Part shown: positions 45,411 through 59,560 of the stretch, one piece after another
How positions within the stretch are numbered: position 1 is the stretch's first letter
Layout: each line of letters begins with the position of its first letter
The notes under the pieces: model-generated
Database searches by the model: none
Seen by the model: the letters and a program-made list of their open reading frames with translations, nothing else
Told to the model about the DNA's origin: nothing
Program-made: the position numbers and the translations under genes
NCBI RefSeq assembly: GCF_051106095.1
Contig: NC_135785.1
Span: forward strand, 220,529,045-220,593,044
Source of the DNA: Pogona vitticeps
Lineage: Eukaryota; Chordata; Lepidosauria; Squamata; Agamidae
Direction: 5' to 3'
Length of the DNA stretch: 64,000 nt

Positions 45411-47332
45411 TGGCAATGAACAATATGTGCAATTTCTACTGACCTTCCAAACTCCATGAAACATTCCGCTGAGAAGTTAAGGAGATTAAACAGTTGATAG
45501 AGAAAGGTGAACGGTAAGAAAGTTTGGCTGTCAGCAAATGAAACACCTTATGAAATCACACTGCCCAAAATGTTTGTGTGGATGCAGATGGTGAGACTAT
45601 GCTCAAGTACGTTAAGGAGGGTGGTGAGAGAACTTCAAGTATCTCATCAGGAGAAATGTTTATCCTATATCCTGAACTGAAGAAGATTTGGTGTTGTTTG
45701 TTGGATCTAAGTGGTTTTTGTGATGGAGCTGAAGCAGTGTGGGATATGTAGTCAGAGAAATGTAAAATGGAGTCAGACAGGTTCTGTGTGAAGATAATTT
45801 GAGAGGCATTGGAATGTGTTTTTCTAAGTGGTGTGAGAGTGTTTTTCTGAAGACTGGTACAGCATGATTCGTGAAAAGCTAAAGGTTGGACAAAGAGGCT
45901 TGTGAAAAGACTTAACTTTCTGAGCTAATTGGAGAAGAGATAACACACCTGGATCTTCATGGGAATTGAGAGTGGAGGAAGGTGTTACATCGCGTTGAGG
46001 CTAATTGGTTAACAGCCATGAAGTGTCAAGAACAAGGGAGGAGTTAGAGAATGTAGAAAAGATGGAAGGAGAAGTGTGTGTTAGAACTTAGCTACAAGCT
46101 AACTGATTTCTGAAAGATTATGATTCTTTCTGGAATGCATTATGTAGTTGGATGGTAAAGTACAGTATGTAATTGCCAGAAGGAAGTGGGGTTAGCCCAC
46201 CTTAATAGTGTTTTTTATTTTAATGGGGTTTAGTTGTTTTATTAAACTGTAATAATCTTTGAATATGTTCTTTATGCTAAAGCTCAAGCAAAATAAACTG
46301 ATTCTATGAAACTCTATTTTTCTAATAAAAATAATTATAAAAATTCTTACAAAGGACTGGACTCTTGAACAGCAGGATATGGCTAAATCAAGGAGAGTGG
46401 AGAGGGCCACAAACTAGCTATCATTAAGAGTCCTACCTAACTGAGCTGTTGTGAATTCTAAATAATTACAAAGCCCATGGTTCAGTATTTGCAGTGTGTT
46501 GCATGATGTAAAGTACTTGTTTAAGGTCAGACTTGTTCAAGGTTCTTGGGCTACGCACTGCTGAGGTCTTAAGACTTGCAAAGGTGGAAGGTAAGTGGCC
46601 TGTGGAACTCTCTGACCAAGTGCTAAGCGGTCCTTAGGGAGGCTTGTGCACCACAGCTTTATCTCCTTGATCTGAAGAGCAGACATTAGAAGATTGTTGT
46701 AAGTCCATTTTCCCTATCTACATCAGTGTTTACCCCTTCAGTAGATAATTAGCAGGTCTCTATAATGCCACAAGCCATCCTGTCAAAAATAGAAAGTGGT
46801 GTACAGAACATCATGATTGCCACTGAGGGTATACAGTATCTTTCTTGAAAGACAATAAGTATTTGCAGAGGACCTTACTCTCAAGTGTTGGAGATAGCAT
46901 GGTTTATCACTCCCAAGTTCAAGTTCCTCCAAACCCTGTTAAATATTTGGTCATGCTGGCTGGAATCTTACTGTTTACTTATGATTTCTGTAAGTTCTTC
47001 TGGTTAATTGCAGGTAACTGATAGGTGCTGGGACACATTATGGCTGTGCAATCAGGCCCATGACCAGTCATGTGACATAATGTCACCTGGCACCTTGTCC
47101 CTTAATTGTAATTAGCTGCTGCACATAATGCAAACCTTCCAGAAACACCAGTAGGGTTCTGACTGTTACTTTGCAGAAGAGTACATTGCCTGATCCTGCA
47201 AAGTTATTCCTTGGAGAGCTCCAATTCTGCTAAACTTCTGGCATATTTTTGGCAGGCAAAATATAAAGAACAAAGATAATATGCTGATACTGTATGGGAA
47301 GGAAGTCTCAATATGTAGGTGAAAAAGTGACA
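45411..47332. other. Intergenic DNA, nothing assigned
   Basis: 45490-46330 is purine-rich, with AATAAA at about 46292, and might be an old repeat. No terminal repeats or coding blocks were found to name it. Confidence 0.4.
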
Positions 47333-47762
47333 TACAGTGGTGCCTCGCTAGACCATGATAATCCATTCCACTGAAATCGCTGTTTAGCGAAATCATTGTC
47401 TAGCGAAAAGCATTTCCCCATTGGAATGCATTGAAACCTGTTTAATGTGTTCCAATAGGGAAGAACCGTCGTTGTCTAGTGAAGATCGGCCATAGGAAAG
47501 CCGCTTTGCGAACCGCTGATCAGCTGTTTAAATCACTGTCTTGCGAAGCTTAGGTCCCAAAACACCCGTTTTGCGAGCATGGAGGGAGCTGTCAAAATCA
47601 TCGTCTAGCGAAAATCGGTTTGCGAAGCAGGGACCAAACATTGTCCAACGAAATTCCCCCATAGGAATCACTGTTTTGCGAATCACTATAGCGATCGCAA
47701 AAAGTCAATGTCTAGCAAAAAACCTGTCATGCGGGGTAACTGTCTAGCGAGGCACCACTGTA
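47333..47762. mobile_element. Mariner-like MITE, complete (430 bp)
   Basis: Termini TACAGTGGTGCCTCGCTAGA and TCTAGCGAGGCACCACTGTA are inverted repeats, each at a TA. The interior carries about a dozen spaced variants of TCTAGCGAA / TTTGCGAA. No transposase. Best-preserved of three family members in the window. Confidence 0.85.
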
Positions 47763-47876
47763 AATATCTAGAAACATTTGCACTCATTAAAAATGGTGTC
47801 AAATGCAACTGTCCTGAGGGTTGCTACTGAAAGCTTCTGTAGACCTCGCATGCTGGTGCCAACTTGGAAGGGTTAG

Positions 47877-48097
47877 GAAGCAACATTACACTGAGTCAGA
47901 CCTTTGGTCTATCTATCCCAGTATTGCCAACTGTAGTTGGCAGAGGCTTTCCAGAATGCAGTCAAGATTCTTTACTAGCTCTTACTTGGAAATCCCTATT
48001 ACTTCTCAGTGGTCTTCCATGCAAATACTAATCAGGTCTCAACCTGCTTAGCTTCCAAAATCAGCCAAGACTGGATGTGTTGAGGGTGGTATTGTCA
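47877..48097 (-). mobile_element. 5S-rRNA-derived SINE
   Basis: Minus strand, from 48097: a 5S-like head with ATACCACCCTCAACAC, GGAAGCTAAGCAGG (internal promoter box A), CCTGATTAGTATTTGCATGG and AAGACC (box C region), ending near 48011. The remaining part to about 47877 (ending with AGTGTAATGTTGCTTCCT on that strand) is a non-5S body. The head matches 5S rRNA over about 85 nt with changes in the intermediate element, so it is not a functional 5S gene. Confidence 0.75.
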
Positions 48098-50527
<2,430 letters not shown>

Positions 50528-51273
50528 TTATTGTCATTGTAAGTATATACACATACAACGAAATTCACAGCATATAATCTTTCTGAAATATCAGGTCAAA
50601 CACACACTGGTTACCGAGTTCATAGTTTATGATGATGGCTACCTATTCCTTATGTGCATGAAAAGCAAATCAAAATGATAATAAGAGCCAAATTGAAACA
50701 ATAGTCCATAGAACTAGTTATGAGAGTTGCGACCAGTTTTAATTCATGTTTACCTTGTGTGATAACTGACCATCAACAGAGAAAGTTATAAACTTTCCTG
50801 TAACAAATAAACATAAATAAATAAACATGAATATCTCCCCTACACTTCTACCCAACCACCAACTATTCGAAGGCTTCTGTAGAGTTACACAGTCTTATTT
50901 AAAAATCTTATAATATTTGGAAATTATCCTTGGAAGTCAGAAATAAATAACAAAAATAGTTGAAATTTTGTTTCCTTCTCCATTCCTTCAAAATGTTGTT
51001 CTGTTTCTCTAATTGAAACTGCATGTTTAAGTTCTTTTAAACTGTGGAAGTGAAAACAACACATTATTGATATACCGTATTCTTTATTTCTTATTCTACA
51101 TTGTTGAACCGGCAGATTTTGCATAACTGGCACCTGTAAGATGTAACAGACTAATCAATCCATACTTCCAGGAATGAAGTCAGAAAAGACAAGTTAAGCA
51201 GAAATTTCCTTAAACTGCATTCGGAGCAGATGATAAGGCTTAGCGCCTAGGCTTATGAATGACATCCTTCAAG
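50528..51273. other. Intergenic DNA, nothing assigned
   Basis: No gene or complete element recognised. Confidence 0.5.
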
Positions 51274-51552
51274 TACTGTGTTTCTCCAAAAATAAGCTAG
51301 GGTCTTATATTAATTTTTTGCTCCCTAATGCATTAGGGCTTATTTTCAGAGTTTTTTCCCCATATAGAACAATCTACATTTATTCAAATACAGTCATGTT
51401 AATTTCTTTTAGTTGTTGCACAATGTTGGAGGGTGGGGTTTCACTTAACTGGGGCTTATTTGGGGGGTAGGACTTATATTACGAGCATCCTGGAAAAAAA
51501 TCATACTAGGGCTTATTTTCAGGTTAGGTCTTATTTTCGGGGAAACAGGGTA
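51274..51552. mobile_element. TA-flanked MITE, uninterrupted copy (279 bp)
   Basis: Begins TACTGTGTTTCTCCAAAAAT and ends GGGGAAACAGGGTA; the ends are inverted repeats bounded by TA. Same family as the SINE-split copy at 18608-19244. Contains GGGTCTTATATTAATTTTTT, TTCACTTAACTGGGGC and ATTACGAGCATCCTGG. No coding capacity. Confidence 0.85.
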
Positions 51553-51779
51553 TATAATTATAATATATTGCAATCACTAAATTATATAGGATCAACTGTC
51601 ATGAGATAGTTTGTTCACAAGTATGGATAGTTGTGTTGCCTGTCAAGTGTGAAGGGAGCTGCATTAATGTTTCACTAGATGTCACTTTAAAATGCATGGA
51701 AACATGGGCCTAGCTTACTTTCATGCAAAATATTAAGAACTAAGGTGTTTGAGTGTCTATGCTGGGCCACAGGCGTATT
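51553..51779. other. Intergenic DNA
   Basis: Short AT-rich stretch without assignable features. Confidence 0.5.
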
Positions 51780-52510
51780 TCCAATGGCATTGCTCACGCT
51801 GGGGGGGTCCCGCATGGGGACGAGTGGGGCATATTTAAAGGGGGAGCATCCCCGTTGTCGCCCTCTTTTGTGTGGTTAAGCGACAGCCCGCCCACCTGCC
51901 CTATATTCTAGTGCGAGGTTAGCTGGTCGCCCATCGGGGAGGTGGATAGGAATTTTCCCGATTGGCCTGTGTAGGCGGGGATTTTTCACCTATCCTGCAC
52001 TGGAGTAGGAGCGTTGGCCCTATTTGTGCGTGGTAGTAAAATTCGGTCACACTGGGGGTGGGTAATGCGGATTCAAAAGGCATTGGAGCTCGGAATATAT
52101 GGTAATGGCTCAAAATTGCAGTATATCTGAACTCGCAGCGCTGCCGATCAGGCGATCTCAGCCTGAGAGGGAAAGATGCGCTGGGGACGCACCCAGACCC
52201 ACGGTCAGCACAGAGAGAAGGAAAGAGGGTCTGGGGAAATTGGAGGTCAATAGTTATCCCATGGTAATAAAGAAGGGGATGACTGAGGCCGGAGCACAGC
52301 CCGCTGCCTGTTCAATGATCACATGATAATCAAGAGGTAATTTGAATCCGCACTACAGCAGGACCTCCCTTTTAGCCAAAGTGTGGGAATGGTCAGGAGA
52401 ATAGAATGGAACGGATTTTAATAAAGCGTGGCCCATGTTTAACCCATACACTTGGTCTTGCGTGGTTATTCCAGTGTAGGATGGCAATGACACTTAAACC
52501 TGCTTGTACT
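51780..52510 (+). mobile_element. GC-rich retroelement-like remnant, family uncertain
   Basis: Clearly more GC-rich than its surroundings. Starts around GCTCACGCTGGGGGGGTCCC and ends around AATAAAGCGTGGCCCATGTT, then GGTCTTGCGTGGTTATTCC. The style recalls terminal parts of a DIRS- or LTR-type element of reptiles, but no protein domain is left to prove it. A non-coding fossil, of middle age judging by its retained CpGs. Confidence 0.4.
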
Positions 52511-54549
52511 GAGAATTACTCTTCTTGTCTTGTTCCTTGCTGAATCTGCATCTTCTGCATGCCAGTGAAGCTGTACTACCTGCTCTTCCCAAAATAATTA
52601 ATCTGCAGAGCACAAGAAAACAGGAAACACCACAAGATGGAAAAATATACATTGTTCTGTTTGCATATCCTTCAGGTTGTGGTGCTGTGGAAACTGTAGT
52701 GTACAAATTTGCCTGAGGCAGCAATGTCTGACTGTAAGGGACATCTCAGTAATCCAGAGAAGACCCCCACACCATGTGTTCAATAAAAGTGGGATGGAGT
52801 GCAGAACGAACAGAGCTTTAATTTGGTGTGCATGAATGTTTGCTGTAAAAACCACATTTGGCATTTTCATCTATTATTTTCATTGTGTTTTTGCAGATTA
52901 CTTAAAATGCATACCTACAGGTTAAGAATCACCATCATATTTTACTTTTCTGAATTGCTTCCCTAATGTGGCCCCAGGATTATTAAAAACTAAATCCAGG
53001 GGAGGGAAAATGGTGTTCAATTAGGTGAGAAGAAAACTGAAGGGAATAAAAGGAGCCAGAGCCAGCAAATTGCTTGAGATAACAATCTTTTCCCTCTGTA
53101 ACTAAGAGGATTAGCTGAACTTTCCATGTGGCACCAAAACAGACAATAAGCAACAGTGACTTCCCCTCCTGCTGGCACTTGTACACGCAGAAGTCTCATT
53201 TTCTTAATGATACCACTTGCTGACTCTAAGGCAAACTTGGGAATAAACATGATTGGTTCTCCTTCTTTCCATCTTTCCTTCCCAGCTTGTGGATTCATAA
53301 AGAAGAAGAAAATTAACCATTAGACAAAATAACTGTAAATAAAGCATAAGAAATTGTGGTAGTTTTTTCTCCCCCATTTCCAAGAATCTTCCCCTTTTGA
53401 TGCTGAAAACATTGGTGAGAGGACTGTTATGGTGGAAATATCCACTATTTCACTAATCTGCTTAGACTGTGCTCTTATGGCTGGCCTTTAAGGGGATGGA
53501 ATTCAGTGCACAGGAAAAAGATTCAGTGCACAAAGAAGGGAACTTCAAAATCAGGTTCTCTCTGAAAGTCCATTAGCAGTCCTTGTGGATGTACTTCCAT
53601 ACACATTTTTTTGTCTTGGGTGCCTCTGAGTCAAACATTTATCACTCAGGTTGGACTTCAACAGAATTTTAAAACCTGGTTATCAAAACACTGTTTCAGC
53701 CAGTAAGGAAAAACCCAGTAGTGGCTGGGAAGCCTGATCTAGCTGATTTAGGAAAAGAAAAGAAATAGAAGATACAGAAAGAAAGAAAGAATGTTCCCTT
53801 GTAATGATATGACCTTTTCTGCAAATCAGTTCCATCTTTTTATTATATAAAAATTAAAATAAATAAATAAAATTTAAAATGAAATATAAATTCCAGCTTT
53901 TGACACAGATTGATGGAATTTGGTGGATTGATTCAGGAAAGCAATCCATTTGTGTGGGTTTGTGTGTGGATGTGCATGCAAGCACACATCCGTGTATACA
54001 CACACATACACGTTCTGGAAATAATCCACCAAAGTAGAGTATGCTGTTTCCAGTTCTAGCCAGGAAGATGGTAAATGTAGAGCAATGACAATGGCTTGTT
54101 TGTTTAACAATTTGGTCAACAGAGGTATTCTTTTTTTTCTGAATTAAGAGGATCAGATGTTCCCCTATGTGAATTTGTGATAGAGGACAAGACTGCCAGC
54201 AAGTACTGGTCATGAAGGCTGTACAGTATCTCTAGTAAAAAAGGCAGTATGCCTGGGGATACCACCAATATGGGTGGGGGGAGACTATAACATTCATGTT
54301 CTGTTGGGGCTCATCCCATAGGCAACTAGTTGGCCACTGTGGGATAAGAATTCTGGATGGCATAGACGTTTGGTAGGGGTTCTTTCAGTTTCATCTCTGT
54401 TAAAAGCAATCTACACTAGTATTACTCATCATAATTTATGAGAATGAATCTAATAAATGGATGAAGCACTTCATTAAGACCTATGCAGTGCTGGAGTTAT
54501 GAACAAGCTACTTAAGGCCTCCAAATACAGATATGCATATATCTATTGA
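52511..54549. other. Intergenic DNA, nothing assigned
   Basis: Includes a short AAAT-rich patch near 53857-53880. No gene. Confidence 0.5.
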
Positions 54550-54985
54550 AAAAGTGTATCAGCAAGCTGGAATGTGTGCAGAAGAAGGCAATCAAGATGG
54601 TAAGAGTCTAGAAAACAAGTCCTTCGGGTACATTTTGTCTTGTGAAGACTGAGAAGTACTACAATAGCCATCTTCCAATATTTAAAAGGCTGTCACAGGG
54701 CAAAAGAAGGAACCTTGTTTTCTGTTGCCTCTAGAAGGACCGAAACCAGTGGATTCAAATACAGTAACAAGCAAGGAGATTCCATCTAAACATGGAATGG
54801 AACTTCCTGACAAAGAGCTGTTTGCCAATGGAATGAATTACCTCCAAAGGTCATGAACTCTTCATCATCCAAGGCTATTGGGCCATCTGTCAGTGATGCT
54901 TCAACTATGGGTGTCATGCTTCTGTGGGATTTGAGACTGATGACTCTTGAGGCCCTTTCGAGATGTAGAATTCTATGATTCTGTA
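54550..54985 (+). mobile_element. CR1 LINE 3' end
   Basis: Shows the classic CR1 terminal sequence in order: GCAATCAAGATGGTAAGAGT, ATAGCCATCTTCCAATATTT, GGAGATTCCATCTAAACAT, ACTTCCTGACAAAGAGCTGT, GGCCATCTGTCAGTGATGCT, and the terminal ATTCTATGATTCTGT repeat typical of CR1 3' ends. 5'-truncated, no open frame. Confidence 0.92.
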
Positions 54986-55620
54986 TATGTTAGAATAAAG
55001 TACTTATTCTGGTAATGCTATGTATCTCTTAAACTGGATACGACTTATGATCTCAACACATCTTAATTTGCCCCAGACATATGTCCATTTATTTGGTCTT
55101 GACTGATGGCTAGTCAAATGAAATGGGTCACCCTGAGAGGAGATTCAGTGTTTGATGAAAGAATATTTCCCCCAGGTTATTCTCCTCAGCTGCTAATAGT
55201 TTTATAAATAATTTCTATGTCTCCTGTACTCTTTTGCTAGCTCCCTCCACTGGAAAGTGTTGTCTACATTTTTCCTTAGTCCTGTCTCAATCTTCTCCAC
55301 AGAGATGTTTATGTGTAAATGTTATGGGACTGGTAGATTAGGAGGTAGATTAGGAGTAGAACTCTAAAGCCAGTCTGGTCCTCAAAGAAAAGCATAAGGA
55401 ACTGCAAGATTTTCTTCCTCACCACTGAGGATGGAGAGGAATCCCTTCAGCTTTCAATACAGTTTTCACTATGGCAAGAATTGCCCCCCTTTTGTGTAGA
55501 GTTGTTCATTTTTGCACAAAATTGTGTGCATTATAAAATTTGCCAAAAAGTAGTTTGGCTGCTCTTCTATTAAGAAAGATGTAAGCAACCCATTCACCAT
55601 CTCAAATTCTTTAATATCAG
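54986..55620. other. Intergenic DNA, nothing assigned
   Basis: No gene or element recognised. Confidence 0.5.
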
Positions 55621-55623
55621 GGG

Positions 55624-55656
<33 letters not shown>

Positions 55657-55677
55657 TGTGTGTGTTTGTGTGTGTGT
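55621..55677. repeat. (CT)n(GT)n microsatellite
   Basis: About 20 bp of CT followed by about 37 bp of GT with one interruption. Confidence 0.95.
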
Positions 55678-57386
55678 ACACAGAGATATTTGTGCAAATT
55701 ACAGTGACCTAGGGTGGAGGGAAAAGCTGTGCATCTCTCTGATCACTGGAGGTAGAAAATCTAGTAAAGGCTTTGAAATTCGTTATTGGGAACTCTTGTC
55801 ATGTTGAAGCTGCCTAAACAGTTGGGAACAAGCATTCTTTACTGCCTTCATTAGGAGTGGGCCTTCAATTTATCTCACAATCCCCTCTTCCTGTCTCTTG
55901 GAAAATATTTCTTCCCTTATTCAGGTTGCTTTCTGCTTAACTCTAGTTTCTATGCTGTCCCCACACTGCTTTATCACTGCTGCCTCAGTTTCTTACATAC
56001 AATGTTGATAGAAGGCATGCATCAGCATCACATAATAATGACACAATACCATAAATCTACTAAAAGATAAGCAAGATTGCAACCTAAATTATCTAAACCA
56101 CCAAATAAATACACCAGGATTTCCTTTAAAATGCAGTCCCCCTGGAGAATTTGCTTGGCTTTCTTTGACACAGAATGTATTATTTATTTTTCTTTTGTGT
56201 AATGTGTACCTTCTCTGGAATATAGTCTATTGCAGTGCTGCCTTACAAATCTTACTCAGAAGCAAATTCTGTTCCATCTGTAGGGGTAGCTCTGTAGTAA
56301 GAATGTTTAGGATTGCAACTTTCATGTCTGTGTGGCTTTCCTTGATATGACAAACAGTGAGTGTATTTGGGAAGAAGGGAGCAAAGTGTCTATAGATGAA
56401 TTGTCCTTCCAAAGGTCTGCAAAGGGAAGGATATGACAAAAGTAAGCATTATGAAACAAAAGGGATAAGGTGGTCTTGTAACTCAAAAGCAGGCCAAGTC
56501 CATCTCTGTGAAGAGTAATGGCTTTTGTGCTCATCATCTTCTAAAGAGACATGAAATGGGACTGGTAGGGTACATAGCAGGCTTTGAACAATACTCAGCC
56601 CCACTCCAGGAGTCGAGGCTAAAGGGTGAAGGATACCGTATCCAATTGAAATTACAGAGGAATTTGAGATAGGAAGAATGTAATTACCCAACTGAAATCT
56701 AAACTGTGAAATTAAAAAGAAATATTCAAGGATGAAAGGGCAAAGAGAATCCTTAATCTCCACCCAGGCTAGGCTGTGTGCCAGAAAAGCAAAGAACCTG
56801 AACTGGAATAAAAGTGGAGAAAGAGAATGAAGGCAATAGTTTGAAAGGCACCCCAAACTCAGCGGTGTATTTGGTTTACAATCCGTTTCAATCTTAGAAA
56901 AGTGATTATTGTGTACTTTGTCAGTTCTTAAATAATTTAAGTTAAAGATGCTGATAAGACCAATGGACTTATAGAATCTGAAAGTACTAGAGCCTTTATA
57001 AGCAGAGTGTCTGTATTGTTTTGATTAATGTCTGGAAAGTAATAACCTCATTGCTGGCTAATTTAGGGCAGGTTTAAACTTTCAAGTAAATTGTAGTGTT
57101 CAGATTCCTTTCGTGTATACAAGGAAAATCAAAGAAATCTATTAATTTCACAAATGCTTGCCTGCCTCTCTTATCGTTACTCTTATCACAATATACAGCT
57201 GGGATGTATGAGCAAAGATTTTGAAATAAGTTGCAAAACTACTTTCATTGTTGTAGCAGCCAATGGAATATTCAGGAAATATTTGAATTCTAAATAGACA
57301 ACTCCTTTTCAGTGCCTCTTTATGGTGATTTTAAGCTGATTGAAATCAGTTTTTACTAGAGGGAAGTACAGAAAGATGCACATACT
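55678..57386. other. Intergenic DNA, nothing assigned
   Basis: Frames at 56449-56856 (minus) and 56165-56350 have hydrophobic stretches but no recognisable family, codon pattern or splice context. Confidence 0.5.
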
Positions 57387-57396
57387 ATCTTCTAGT

Positions 57397-58203
57397 TTCG
57401 TTTCATTTAGTCGTTTAGTCGTGTCTGACTCTTCGTGACCCCATGGACCAGAGCACGCCAGGCCCTCCTATCTTCCACTGCCTCCCGGAGTTCTGTCAAA
57501 TTCATGTTGGTTGCTTCGCAGACACTGTTCAGCCATCTCATCCTCGGTCGTCCCCTTCTCTTGTCGTCGCACTTTCCTAACATCAAGGTTTTTTCCAAGG
57601 AGTCTTCTCTTCTCATGAGATGGCCAAAGTACTGGAGCCTCAGCTTCAGGATCTGTCCTTCCAGTGAGCACTCAAGGTTGATTTCCTTTAGAATTGATAG
57701 GTTTGTTCTCCTTGCAGTCCAGGGGATTCTCAAGAGCCTCCTCCAACACCACAATTCAAAGGCATCAATTCTTCAGCGGTCTGCTTTCTTTATGGTCCAG
57801 CTCTCACTTCCATACATCACAACAGGAAAAACCATAGCTTTGACTATTTGGACTTTTGTTGGCAAGGTGATGTCTCTGCTTTTTAAGATGCTGTCAAGAT
57901 TTGTCATCGCTTTCCTCCCAAGAAGCAGGCGTCTTTTAATTTCGTGGCTGCTGTCTCCATCTGCAGTGATCATGGAGCCCAGGAAGATAAAATCTGACAC
58001 TGCCTCCATATCTTCCCCTTTCTATTTCCCAGGAGGTGATGGGACCAGTGGCCATGATCTTAGTTTTTTTGATGTTGAGTTTCAGACCGTTTTTTGCACT
58101 CTCCTCTTTCACCCTCATTACAAGGTTCTTTAATTCCTCCTCACTTTCTGCCATCAGAGTGGTATCATCTCCATATTGGAGGTTGTTGATATTTCTTCCG
58201 GCA
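57397..58203 (-). mobile_element. BovB LINE, 5'-truncated (807 bp)
   Basis: Minus strand, from the GRNINNLQY-type segment just before the YADD motif to the 3' end (ACGAAGAGTCAGACACGACT). Flanked by an exact 10-bp duplication ATCTTCTAGT (57387-57396 and 58204-58213). The frame is broken once near 58018 by one extra base (the EIERGRYGG reading) and lacks a codon in the RRRGRP block. Otherwise very close to the full-length copy. Confidence 0.93.
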
Positions 58204-58213
58204 ATCTTCTAGT

Positions 58214-59080
58214 ACAGTAATGGTATTCATACCACCTCACATTAGCGATTCTGGAATGGAAAGATCAGGTGCTGTCATTGCCCAGAGGACAACCAAATGT
58301 GTTGACATTCTTCAGTTTCCCTCCTCCACACACACTATTGCAGAATACCATTTATATCCTATTAGCATGACAAGAACAGAACTAGAACTGTAAGATTTCA
58401 TGGCAATTGAAGGAGCTGCCAAGTTGGGAGATCAAATATGAAGCCTGTAGAAAGAGTGATAACAGAGAAAGAAAATAAATGATATTAAGAAAGGAGGACG
58501 TTTGAAGTGAATTTGAACTGAAATTCCAGTGAAAAGTTTTCTCCACACACTAAACAGTGTTGGCCTTGATTTATCTTTTCAGTAGATTCGCATAGTTGGC
58601 TTTGTTGACTGCCTCTTAATTACACTGTGATAGTTAAACCTTTGTGGTAGCAATTTAAAATATGGAATAGGAACCCATGGATGTGGGTGTGTAATGCGCA
58701 TCCATATTTTCAGGACCAGCCAAATACTTTTGGTGAAAAAAATGTCATGACTTTGTGTGTATTGTTCTGTGCTGGCTGCTTCACTGCATTTTAACAACAT
58801 ACACTCACTGTTGTCTCCTTTATCTATGCAACAGCTCACATATCAGCACTGGCCATGTACAGCAGAGTAACTAGAGGTTCATCCAGATGGAACATTTGTT
58901 CGTCATGTACCCATCTGAGAACCATTCCAAGTATACTTTTTTTCTTGCTATCCAGGCTTAAATCAGTACCAATACTGACTAAATGCGACAAAATCCCAGC
59001 CCTCTGTGTATGTGTGTGTTTTTAAAAATCCTGTAGTCATTTTTATTTGTTTGTTTGTTTGTTTCACTTTGAACTGGGGC
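58214..59080. other. Intergenic DNA, nothing assigned
   Basis: A short (TTTG)n run lies near 59048. No gene. Confidence 0.5.
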
Positions 59081-59560
59081 AAAATGTTATTTATTTATTT
59101 ATGTATTTATTTACTTATTTAAATTTTGCACCACGCATTTAGTGGCCAGGACACTAATCTAGGTGGCTTGCTTTATTGGAACATAGACATAAAATAAACA
59201 TTGAAAAATAATCAAATGAAAACAACAAATAAAAAGAGCACCAAGGCTTATAATTACTATATATAAAGATGACACAAAATATGGTGGCAAACAGAGATAA
59301 CTATTTCAAAAATAAGGGGATATTGATAATCAGAAAAACCAGAATTAAACAAGAATTAATCCAAGGTAAGGCTGTAGAAGGTCTGTGTAAGCAGTCACCA
59401 TTTGTTTTCTGAGGCCAAGGAGGGAAGAGGTCTTTTGCACCCTCTACTAAGCGAGAGTTCCACAACCAGGCAGCCATCTGTAGGGTGTTCCGATCTGGCA
59501 CACAATATAATTTTGAAAGCATTCTCCAGATTTCATGAAATATTTTCAAACCTTTCCTTC
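59081..59560 (-). mobile_element. Possible old CR1/L2-group LINE 3' part, minus strand
   Basis: A (TTTA)n run (about 59085-59120) followed by TTTTGCACCACGCATTTAGT and AGGTGGCTTGCTTTATTGG looks like the reverse complement of a LINE tail, and AGAGTTCCACAACCAGGCAG near 59455 fits the 3' UTR of such elements. Very decayed. Confidence 0.35.

Noticed and set aside
48011-48097. Functional 5S rRNA gene
   Set aside because: Many differences in the intermediate element and missing 5S ends; continues into a SINE-like body.
56449-56856. 135-residue minus-strand frame
   Set aside because: No recognisable domain, codon pattern or splice sites; probably chance.
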